From VXRJ01 sp964636705 (GTDB taxonomy: Bacteria; Acidobacteriota; Vicinamibacteria; Vicinamibacterales; UBA8438): a DNA stretch of 64,000 nucleotides. Numbering within the stretch: position 1 is the first letter of the stretch; each line of letters starts with the position of its first letter. The stretch is taken from assembly GCA_964636705.1 (NCBI GenBank), contig CAZWUJ010000014.1, positions 1 through 64,000 on the forward strand, read 5' to 3'. The translations under genes and the position numbers were made by a program. A model generated the notes under the pieces. The model did not search any database. It worked only from the letters and a program-made list of their open reading frames with translations, and was not told where the DNA came from. This document shows positions 57,517-64,000 of the stretch, piece after piece.

Positions 57517-58578
57517 ATGGACCATCGTCTTCGCACGGCCGCGTCGCTACTGGCGATTGCCCTGCTGGCTGCCGGCCCGGCGTTCGCCCAGAGCCAATCC
57601 GAGAACGCCCGGAACCCGGATCCCGAATGGCAGATGCCGCGTCTGCCGGACGGCCAGCCCGACCTCCAGGGCTACTGGACAACCCAGACCTTCACGCCGA
57701 TGGAGCGTCCCGAGTATCTGGGCGACCAGGCGTTCTACACCGAGGAGGAGTTCGCGGAACTCGTATCGCAACTGACGGTCGACGGCGCTGACCCGCTGGC
57801 ACGGTTCGTCATCGAGATCGCCGATCCGGAGGAACGGGACCGTGTTCTCGACCAGAGCCACCGCGACGAGACCTACGTCCACTACGACAACGCGATCTGG
57901 CTCGGCACCACGGTGCCCAAGGGGTTGTCCACCCGGCGCACCTCACTGATTGTCGACCCGCCGAACGGCCGGATTCCCCCGCGCAACGCGAAGGCCGAGG
58001 CTCGGGCGGCGGAACGCCGCGCCGCGCGCGGCGACCGGGGCCCTTTCGACGGCTACGAGCTGCGCCCGCACAGCGAGCGGTGCCTCAACTACCGCTACAA
58101 CGCGCCGCCGATGCAGCCACCGTCGTACAACGACATCCACCAGATCTTCCAGACGCCGACGCACATAGTGATCTTCACCGAGCAGAGCACCAACGGCCCA
58201 CGGATCATCCCGCTAGACGGACGGCCGCCCATGTCAGAGGAGATCCGCCAGTGGCCGGGCGACTCGCGCGGGTACTGGGACGGCGACACGCTGGTCATCG
58301 AGAGCAGCCACTTCAACGACAAGACGGCGTGGCAGGGCTCGAGCCGCAACCTCAAGGTGGTGGAGCGGTTCACGCGGGTGGCGGACGACCATATCCACTT
58401 CACCTTCACGGTCGAGGATCCGGACACCTGGGACCGGCCGTGGACCGCCGAGATTCCGATCATGGCCACCGAGGGGCCGATGTACGAGTACGCCTGCCAC
58501 GAGGGCAATCACGACATCCGGCACATCCAGGAGGTCTACCGCAACATCGAGCGGCAGGAGGCCGAAGGAACGCGTTAG
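57517..58578 (+). CDS. Exported protein of a duplicated unknown family (copy 1)
   Basis: A 353-residue secreted protein, start ATG 57517 after GGGGAGG. The signal peptide is 'TAASLLAIALLAAGPAFAQS'. Family features: 'RLPDGQPDLQGYWTTQTFTP', 'RTSLIVDPPNGRIPPRNAKA', 'HSERCLNYRYNAPPMQPPSY', 'IHQIFQTPTHIVIFTEQSTN', 'IIPLDGRPPMSEEIRQWPGD', 'SRGYWDGDTLVIESSHFNDK' and 'MYEYACHEGNHDIRHIQE'. The same blocks occur in the protein at 61565-62575, so the two are paralogues. The pattern is common in Acidobacteriota, with no established reaction; a conserved Cys in 'SERCL' and 'EYACHEGN' may be a disulfide or ligand. It converges with the 58590 gene. Confidence 0.72.
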   Translation: MDHRLRTAASLLAIALLAAGPAFAQSQSENARNPDPEWQMPRLPDGQPDLQGYWTTQTFTPMERPEYLGDQAFYTEEEFAELVSQLTVDGADPLARFVIEIADPEERDRVLDQSHRDETYVHYDNAIWLGTTVPKGLSTRRTSLIVDPPNGRIPPRNAKAEARAAERRAARGDRGPFDGYELRPHSERCLNYRYNAPPMQPPSYNDIHQIFQTPTHIVIFTEQSTNGPRIIPLDGRPPMSEEIRQWPGDSRGYWDGDTLVIESSHFNDKTAWQGSSRNLKVVERFTRVADDHIHFTFTVEDPDTWDRPWTAEIPIMATEGPMYEYACHEGNHDIRHIQEVYRNIERQEAEGTR

Positions 58579-58589
58579 CTTGGCCCAGA

Positions 58590-59081
58590 CTACCGGGGGG
58601 TCCAGTAGAACACTTCCCAGGTGTGGACCGGCTCGTTGACGCCGGGGACGATCTCGCCGTCGAAGTCGTACCCCATGCTCATCCGGTTCTTCGCGGTGTA
58701 GCTCTCCAGGTACCGTATTCGCTCGTCGCCGAGGATCTCGGTCGCCGTCAGCGCGTAAGTCGCGTCACCTATCCGAATCCACCCGTTTGGTCGCCCGGCC
58801 CGCACCCGCGCGGCCCAGTAGCCGCCGTCAGGCCGCGTTGCGGTTATGACTCCGCCGCTGTCGGTCGAGTACACGATACGGATCACAAACGGCGGAAAGC
58901 CGGCCAGCTTGAGCAGCACCACACCCTCGTCGTTGACCGAGTTCCAGTCCGCCGGCGGCGGCGTCAGTTCGCCGCCGATCACCACGCCGGGGAACCGCTC
59001 GTAGGGCGCCGTGACAGCGTATGCCACGGCGGCGCCGCCGACCAGGAAACCCAGCACGAAGTACAGCGTTGTCTTCGACAT
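58590..59081 (-). CDS. Membrane-anchored protein, paralogue of the next gene upstream
   Basis: A 163-residue protein with an N-terminal membrane anchor ('TLYFVLGFLVGGAAVAYAVT'). The mature part reads 'FPGVVIGGELTPPPADWNSV', 'NDEGVVLLKLAGFPPFVIRI' and 'GYWAARVRAGRPNGWIRIGD', resembling split-barrel flavin-binding folds. The block 'PGVVIGGELTPPPADW' is matched in the upstream gene by 'PGFVLLGDTHEEPIADW', so they are diverged duplicates. It lies 6 bp downstream of that gene and is the last gene of a five-gene operon. Function unknown. Confidence 0.62.
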   Translation of the reverse strand: MSKTTLYFVLGFLVGGAAVAYAVTAPYERFPGVVIGGELTPPPADWNSVNDEGVVLLKLAGFPPFVIRIVYSTDSGGVITATRPDGGYWAARVRAGRPNGWIRIGDATYALTATEILGDERIRYLESYTAKNRMSMGYDFDGEIVPGVNEPVHTWEVFYWTPR

Positions 59082-59087
59082 GAATGC

Positions 59088-59654
59088 CTATGACCGGGAC
59101 TCGACTCGGAACGTCCACCAGCTCTCCGGCCGCGGCGTATCGAGCGGGGGCGGTTCGCCGCCGCCCCCAGGCTGCCGCGCCTGCACCTCCGGCTTCTGCA
59201 GCTTCTGGATCCGCGCGGCCCAGACCCGGTCGAGCATGCCCTGGTCCATTTCGCGGTTGAGCATGACCGGGTAGACGACGCCATCGAGCCGGAGGCGCCC
59301 GGAGTGGTCCTCCCCGACCCGTGGACACCAGTACTTCTGCGCGCCGACCGAGCAACTGATGAAGAGCGCGCCGTCCGGCGTCGCCATGCAGTTGACGTTG
59401 ACGGAATGCGGTCGCATCCAGATCCCGATCTGGATCGCGCACAAATCGACGTCGTTCGCGAAGCTCCAGTCGGCGATCGGTTCCTCGTGGGTGTCACCCA
59501 GCAGCACGAAGCCCGGCGTCGTTTCGCATGGACAGTTGACGCTCCAGACGACCACCCCGGCCAGGACCACCAACACCGATGTGGCCGCGATACCGAGGAG
59601 GATCTTCCTTACGGACTTCGCCGACGTGCCGGTAGTCCCTGACTGTGCGCTCAT
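59088..59654 (-). CDS. Membrane-anchored protein, paralogue of downstream gene
   Basis: A 188-residue protein anchored by 'ILLGIAATSVLVVLAGVVVW'. It then has 'CPCETTPGFVLLGDTHEEPI', 'ADWSFANDVDLCAIQIGIWM', 'RPHSVNVNCMATPDGALFIS', 'CSVGAQKYWCPRVGEDHSGR' and a Pro-rich tail. It matches the layout of the 58590 protein but adds several cysteines. Such split-barrel-like proteins in Acidobacteriota are often predicted to bind flavin or F420, but no cofactor motif is certain here. Start ATG 59654 (59660 possible). Confidence 0.62.
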   Translation of the reverse strand: MSAQSGTTGTSAKSVRKILLGIAATSVLVVLAGVVVWSVNCPCETTPGFVLLGDTHEEPIADWSFANDVDLCAIQIGIWMRPHSVNVNCMATPDGALFISCSVGAQKYWCPRVGEDHSGRLRLDGVVYPVMLNREMDQGMLDRVWAARIQKLQKPEVQARQPGGGGEPPPLDTPRPESWWTFRVESRS

Positions 59655-59689
59655 GCCCAACCACCTCCGGCCCCCAATCGTAGGGCCGC

Positions 59690-60208
59690 CTACTCCACCT
59701 TGCGGTACTTGCGCAACAGCGAGCCGTTCGGCATGTAGGAAAAGTAGCCGTCCGCATACTCGCGCCGATCGTTCGTTGCCTCAAGAACGACCGCATCCCC
59801 GTCGCGGGCAATCCTGAAACGACGCGGCTCGCCCCCTGACCGCACGGTGACGGCGGCTTCGCTGGAGGAGGGTCCGCTCGCCGTCACGACCCGCTCGTAG
59901 GTATAGCTCCAGTGCGAAGCGTCCATCTCGTAGGTGCCGTAGCCGAGGAACGACTCGAAACCCGCCGACGTCTCGCGGTTGAAGGTGGCAACCACGACGC
60001 CGTCGTGGTTCACCCAGCGACCGCCGGCCTCCGGCGGACGGAGGATCTCGCCGTCGACATGCCACTCGACGAGTTCCCATGTCCCTTCCAGAAGGGCGCG
60101 CAACTCCGCGGGCGCCTCAGCCTGCCCGGCCACCGCGGACGGCTGGGTCGCGAGACACACCGCGCCTATGAGCAACGCCACGAAACTTCGCGCGACCGCC
60201 CGCCTCAC
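59690..60208 (-). CDS. Exported lipocalin-like protein
   Basis: A 172-residue secreted protein. GTG 60208 overlaps the stop of the upstream hydrolase gene (GTGA), indicating coupled translation. The signal peptide 'SFVALLIGAVCLATQPSAVA' leads into a lipocalin-like domain: 'LRALLEGTWELVEWHVDGEI', 'GRWVNHDGVVVATFNRETSA', 'YGTYEMDASHWSYTYERVVT', 'RRFRIARDGDAVVLEATNDR'. The opening Gly-x-Trp and the beta-rich repeats are typical of lipocalin-like proteins that bind small hydrophobic molecules. Ligand unknown. Confidence 0.72.
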   Translation of the reverse strand: MRRAVARSFVALLIGAVCLATQPSAVAGQAEAPAELRALLEGTWELVEWHVDGEILRPPEAGGRWVNHDGVVVATFNRETSAGFESFLGYGTYEMDASHWSYTYERVVTASGPSSSEAAVTVRSGGEPRRFRIARDGDAVVLEATNDRREYADGYFSYMPNGSLLRKYRKVE

Positions 60209-61557
60209 GCTCGCTCCCGGTAGATCTGATCGAGCACCGGGAGAAGGTGCTTCCGGAAGCGCGGATAGTCGTCGCTCATCGCGAAGTGCGACCCACCCTC
60301 GATCACGTCGTAGGTGGCCCCGTCGATCATTGCGGCCAGCGCCTCGGCCGGCCCCCGGGCCGTCGGATCGTATTCGCCGCTCAGGAGGTGGACGCCGACC
60401 CGGGACGTGTCGATGGCGTGCGCCTTCCCTCTGAGATCGTGGTCGACCGAGAAGTAGTACAGGTCGCCGCCGAAGATCCCGGGGCCGCCCTGGCTGTAGA
60501 TCCAGTCTGTCTCCCGCCTGAACGCCTCGCGGGCCTCCGGGGAGGTGATCATGTACATCCGGGACCCGATGTAGGCGGTGCTGTTCTGAGGATGGCTGAA
60601 GGGGCTCACATACGGCTGGCCCTTCTCTTCGACGAGCCTGCCCGCAATCGCCGAATTGACGCCGATCACCGCCCGGAACTTGTCGGGATGATAGTAGGCG
60701 AGATCCGGCGCCAGATAGCCGCCTACCGAGCAACCCATATAGACGGGGCGATCGAGGTTCAGCGCGTTCGAAATCGCAACGACCGAGTCCATGAGGTGCT
60801 GCGTGTCCATCCGATACTCGGTGGTCCACCAGCGGTCCGTGGTTGGCGGGAGCGATCGCCCATGGAACGGCAGGTCATAGGCGATCATCCGAAACCGTTG
60901 CTGAAGCTCGCGGTCCTCCAGAAGATGCCGCCACTGCCGGCCGTCGGAGCCGGCGGTGTGCTGAAGCACCATCGGCATGCCCTGACCGGCTTCTTCGAAA
61001 TACACCCGGTACTGGATGCCCCGGATCCGTACGTAGAGGTAGCGGCCGACCATGGAGTCGAACTCCCGATCGACCTCCTCCGCCAGAAGCTCGGGACCCG
61101 GCGCCCCCAACGTCTCTCGAACGAGGGCCGCGAGCCGAAGCATGGCCGCCTGGTAGGGCCAGCGGTGATCGATGTCGTCGCCGGAGGTCTGAAGTCCGTA
61201 GTCGCCGAAGCCTTCACGCCAGGCGGTCATCGGACCGGCGATCCTGACGTCAAACTCCGCGCCGGAACTGGCCGGAGCGATCCCGCTCACGCGTCCATTG
61301 CGGACCGAGACCAGATAGCCGTAGTCGTCGATCCCGAGCTGCACGAGCGCATCCCACTCGTGAGCGGCGATCGCGAACTCCGGATCCGCGTTGACGAGGC
61401 TCGCGAGAGCCTGCGGATCGAATTCCTCCAGGCCCGACTGGGCGGCGGCGGTTGCGATGCCTGCCGCCCGCGGCGTCGCCGGACTCCCCGCAAGCGTTAC
61501 CGACAGGCCCGCTGCCGCTCCGCTGGCGCGGATGATGAATGTTCTGCGATTCATCAT
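60205..61557 (-). CDS. Tat-exported alpha/beta hydrolase with N-terminal SCP2-like part
   Basis: A 450-residue hydrolase. Tat-type signal 'NRRTFIIRASGAAAGLSVTL'. Residues about 45-175 resemble an SCP2-like lipid-binding domain ('VQLGIDDYGYLVSVRNGRVS', 'AEFDVRIAGPMTAWREGFGD'). The hydrolase begins near 180: 'QGMPMVLQHTAGSDGRQWRH', nucleophile 'DRPVYMGCSVGGYLAPDLAY' (Ser), 'VHLLSGEYDPTARGPAEALA' (Asp) and 'DVIEGGSHFAMSDDYPRFRK' (His). ATG 61557 follows AGGGTGG, 8 bp after the preceding gene. Substrate unknown; the lipid-binding part suggests a hydrophobic ester. Confidence 0.78.
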   Translation of the reverse strand: MMNRRTFIIRASGAAAGLSVTLAGSPATPRAAGIATAAAQSGLEEFDPQALASLVNADPEFAIAAHEWDALVQLGIDDYGYLVSVRNGRVSGIAPASSGAEFDVRIAGPMTAWREGFGDYGLQTSGDDIDHRWPYQAAMLRLAALVRETLGAPGPELLAEEVDREFDSMVGRYLYVRIRGIQYRVYFEEAGQGMPMVLQHTAGSDGRQWRHLLEDRELQQRFRMIAYDLPFHGRSLPPTTDRWWTTEYRMDTQHLMDSVVAISNALNLDRPVYMGCSVGGYLAPDLAYYHPDKFRAVIGVNSAIAGRLVEEKGQPYVSPFSHPQNSTAYIGSRMYMITSPEAREAFRRETDWIYSQGGPGIFGGDLYYFSVDHDLRGKAHAIDTSRVGVHLLSGEYDPTARGPAEALAAMIDGATYDVIEGGSHFAMSDDYPRFRKHLLPVLDQIYRERA

Positions 61558-61564
61558 GCCCACC

Positions 61565-62575
61565 CTAGCGGTTGGACGTCGGTTCTCCAGGCGGGATCGA
61601 CCCTTCCTCTACGCGGGCTCCCCTGAGGAGGTTCTCCATCCCGTAGTTTCCTTCGTGGCACGCGTACTCGTACATGACGCCCTCGGTCATGGGCAGATCC
61701 AGAGCCGCCGTCCAGGGACGCGACCAGGTCGCCGGATCTTCAATCGTTACCTCGTAGCGCAGCGTGCCGGCGTCGAGACGCGAGAAGCGCTCGACCAGAT
61801 GCACGTTGGAGGTCGATCCCTGGTAGGGTGTCTTGTCCGTGAAGTTGGTGGTCTCGACGACCAGCGTGTCGCCCTCCCACCGTCCCCGCGAATCGCCCAG
61901 CCACTGCCTGATGCTTGGGTCGAGATGGGGACTGCCCTCAAGCGGGATGATCCGGGACTCGTGCACCATTTCGTGCAGAATCGCCACGTGCGTCGGGGTC
62001 TGGAACAACTGGAAGTTGTTGTTGTAGGCACCCCCGAGCCGTGGCAGAACGCGCGTCAGGCAGCGCTCCCAGAGATTCCGGTCCTCGGGGCCGTTGGAGG
62101 TGCGCGCACGGAAGCCCCTGCCGCCTCCCCTGCCGCCGGGTGACGGGTTCTCTCCCAGACGCGCCTCACCCTCCGGCGACAGTGGCGGGAGGCGTCCATC
62201 CGCGGGATCGATGATCAGCGCGGTGCGGCCATCCGAGAGTCCACGGTCCCACCAGACCTGGTCGTACGCGAGCGCGACGTCCCGCTCCGGCGTGAGCTCG
62301 TCCCTGCGACTCGACTCCGCGAAGGTCGTCGCCTCCACATTGGCCTGGGCGATTTCCTCCTCCGTCAGGAACTCCCTGCCCGCGTACTCTTCCGGGCGCT
62401 GGAGGGGCGTCGCGGTGCCATGATTCCACACACCCTGAAGGTCCGGGTCACCCCACGCCGTCCGCAACGATGCGGCGTCGGCGTCCGGGGCTGACTGCTG
62501 TGCGATCGAGAGGCCGGGAGCGAGCAGGACGATCAGGAGTACGGCGAACGGCAGCGTGAAGCGTCTCTGAGTCAT
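61565..62575 (-). CDS. Exported protein of a duplicated unknown family (copy 2)
   Basis: A 336-residue secreted protein with signal peptide 'LPFAVLLIVLLAPGLSIAQQ'. It shares blocks with the protein at 57517-58578: 'WGDPDLQGVWNHGTATPLQR', 'RTALIIDPADGRLPPLSPEG', 'LWERCLTRVLPRLGGAYNNN', 'FQLFQTPTHVAILHEMVHES', 'RIIPLEGSPHLDPSIRQWLG', 'DSRGRWEGDTLVVETTNFTD' and 'MYEYACHEGNYGMENLLRGA'. A Gly/Arg-rich insert lies near residue 155. It is the first gene of a five-gene minus-strand operon running to 58590. Function unknown. Confidence 0.72.
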   Translation of the reverse strand: MTQRRFTLPFAVLLIVLLAPGLSIAQQSAPDADAASLRTAWGDPDLQGVWNHGTATPLQRPEEYAGREFLTEEEIAQANVEATTFAESSRRDELTPERDVALAYDQVWWDRGLSDGRTALIIDPADGRLPPLSPEGEARLGENPSPGGRGGGRGFRARTSNGPEDRNLWERCLTRVLPRLGGAYNNNFQLFQTPTHVAILHEMVHESRIIPLEGSPHLDPSIRQWLGDSRGRWEGDTLVVETTNFTDKTPYQGSTSNVHLVERFSRLDAGTLRYEVTIEDPATWSRPWTAALDLPMTEGVMYEYACHEGNYGMENLLRGARVEEGSIPPGEPTSNR

Positions 62576-62673
62576 CGGTTACCTCCGCATAAGCCGGTGG
62601 ACATCACAACGGGCCAACATCGCTCTAAGCATAATCACTTTGGAGAAGCTGCTTTCGGTTCCTGGGCTCCGCG

Positions 62674-64000
62674 TTACTGGATTGCGCCGTCGGGCAGCCG
62701 CAACGCCACGAGCGCTCCGGGTTGCCCGCGGCGCGCGCTTCCCGCCTGCATGAGGATGTACTGCACGCCGTCATCCAGATAGGCCATCATGCCGTACTGG
62801 CCCGGAATCGGCACCTCGACGCTGGCCACGATCTCGCCCGTCCGCTTGTCCCGGGCCCGCAGCAGCGGCAGGCCGTTCTCACTGAGCTCCGTCTGGCCCC
62901 GCAGATCCTCGGTGGTCTGCACCAGCAGATCACCCATGACCATCTGGATGGAGTGTCCCGTACCGCCCAGGTTCGGCAGGTCGACACCGGCCAGGCGAGG
63001 GTGGTTCCGGAAGCGCTCGGGGGTCTCCCCGATCGGGATGCCCCACAACTTCTCCCCGGTGTTCATGTCGTAGGCGGCAAGACCCTGGAAGAGCGGCCGG
63101 TACACCGGCAATCCGTCGATCTGGGCGGGAAACTCGGCCGGCCCGCCCGGAGCCCAGCCCGCCACCGTGGTGCCCGTCGTGGGGGTGTGCCGCTCCCGTC
63201 CCCGCCAGGCCTCGGCCGACAGGCCGGGCAACCCGCGCTCCTCGTCGACACCGTTGGTGGGAACCATGAAGCGCGGCGCACTGCACGTCCGGCTGTGGGA
63301 CGCATACATGATCCCGGTTGTCGGATCGGCCACCGGCGGCTTGTAGATATTGAGCCCGCCCATGCAGCCGATCACATTCCGGTAGTCATTGTCATGGGGA
63401 TACGGAAGCGCGGGCATGTACAGGCCGCCGACACGAAACTCGCTCAGGATTTCCAGTGCCTCGCGCTTCAGCTCCGGCGTGAAATCGAGCACGAAGTCCT
63501 CGGTCAACCCATCGACCACGATCGGGTCGAGCGGTTCGGGCCGGGTCGGGTACGGCTGCGTGGGGGCCGTGTAGTTGCCCGGAACCTGCGTCTGCATCAC
63601 CGGGCGCTCCTCGATCGGCCAGAGCGGCTCGCCCGTGGCGCGGTTGAACGCAAAGATCAGTCCCTGCTTGGTGTGCTGGACGAGCGCCGGCACGCGCTCG
63701 CCGTCCACCGTCAGATCCATCAGGATGGGAGCGGTCGGAATGTCGTAGTTCCACTGATCGCTATGGTGGATCTGGAAGTGCCACCGCCGCTCCCCGGTCG
63801 CCACGTCAAGCGCCAGGACGCTTCCGCCGAACAGGTTGTGTCCGGGCCGATGTCCCGTGTACGACTGGACGGTCGAGGCATTGGTCACCAGGTAGACGAG
63901 CCCGAGTTCCGGGTCGGCGGAAGCCGGCGCCCACGTCGACATGTCGCCCGACCAGCGCCAGGCATCGTTCTCCCACGTCTCATGACCGAACTCGCCGGGT
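62674..64000 (-). CDS. PQQ-dependent dehydrogenase, partial at window edge
   Basis: The C-terminal 442 residues of a quinoprotein whose 5' end lies beyond the window. Visible blades: 'GEFGHETWENDAWRWSGD', 'VLALDVATGERRWHFQIHHS', 'LAAYDMNTGEKLWGIPIGET' and 'LPLLRARDKRTGEIVASVEV'; it ends 'GALVALRLPDGAIQ'. The segment at the catalytic position reads 'HHSDQWNYDIPTAPILMDLT', with Asn instead of Asp, as in the 15624 paralogue. The Cys-containing 'NVIGCMGGLNIYKPP' and 'ASHSRTCSAPRFM' parallel that paralogue's Cys region. It lies upstream of the five-gene operon on the same strand, with a 98-bp gap. Confidence 0.87.
   Translation of the reverse strand, partial: PGEFGHETWENDAWRWSGDMSTWAPASADPELGLVYLVTNASTVQSYTGHRPGHNLFGGSVLALDVATGERRWHFQIHHSDQWNYDIPTAPILMDLTVDGERVPALVQHTKQGLIFAFNRATGEPLWPIEERPVMQTQVPGNYTAPTQPYPTRPEPLDPIVVDGLTEDFVLDFTPELKREALEILSEFRVGGLYMPALPYPHDNDYRNVIGCMGGLNIYKPPVADPTTGIMYASHSRTCSAPRFMVPTNGVDEERGLPGLSAEAWRGRERHTPTTGTTVAGWAPGGPAEFPAQIDGLPVYRPLFQGLAAYDMNTGEKLWGIPIGETPERFRNHPRLAGVDLPNLGGTGHSIQMVMGDLLVQTTEDLRGQTELSENGLPLLRARDKRTGEIVASVEVPIPGQYGMMAYLDDGVQYILMQAGSARRGQPGALVALRLPDGAIQ

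Overview
The window is high-G+C bacterial DNA. It is dense in secreted quinoproteins, c-type cytochromes and Tat or lipoprotein exports, and it carries families common in Acidobacteriota: an ADOP-type MacB/FtsX permease relic, a CBM9/DUF5916 outer-membrane protein, DUF4159, and paired DUF433/DUF5615 toxin-antitoxin genes. My best guess is an aerobic acidobacterium, possibly Vicinamibacteria. This is inferred from gene content; there is no rRNA in the window.

Layout. 1-3.8 kb is a patchwork of broken genes: a DUF433 antitoxin with a frameshifted PIN-like toxin, the 3' end of an SRPBCC gene abutting an internal SecY fragment, and a corrinoid-binding protein gene with two stop codons. 3.8-9 kb holds one giant exonuclease-RecQ-UvrD fusion helicase, followed by a 23-bp triple tandem repeat and a decayed DUF4143 ATPase. 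9.8-14.4 kb has RNase HI, a Spy-like protein, and a divergent sigma/anti-sigma/Spy-like cluster ending in an MBOAT protein that lacks its conserved histidines. 14.4-21.3 kb has a cytochrome b and two PQQ dehydrogenases, with a cytochrome c and a TlpA-like protein. 21.3-32.8 kb has an M20 peptidase, ion channel, lytic transglycosylase, two lipoproteins, a CBM9/DUF5916 barrel, an SSS symporter and a DUF4159 protein. 33-37.1 kb has a complete DUF4143 ATPase, then a diheme cytochrome c and PQQ dehydrogenase operon. 37.2-43.6 kb has dinB-like/pyrF, tRNA-Ser(UGA) with an integrase relic, a beta-barrel, a broken permease, a quinoprotein-like propeller and a broken FkbM methyltransferase. 43.6-45.4 kb is an AAA ATPase plus DUF4276 pair that looks like a defence module. 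45.5-64 kb holds a broken PQQ dehydrogenase, a double CMD protein, a BCCT transporter, hydrolases, an autoregulated PadR gene, a SoxC plus SoxD-like fusion operon, a five-gene exported-protein operon and a truncated PQQ dehydrogenase at the right edge.

How the genes fit together. PQQ dehydrogenases, soluble cytochromes c, SoxCD-like proteins and hydrolases suggest periplasmic oxidation of sugars or alcohols, and perhaps sulfur compounds, feeding a respiratory chain. A dispersed palindrome (GCCGGCCTGGAGGCCGGC and variants, eight full copies) sits in intergenic gaps and has entered the start of one cytochrome gene. At least eleven recognisable genes are truncated, frameshifted or internally deleted, so the region is under active decay, or else some breaks are assembly errors.
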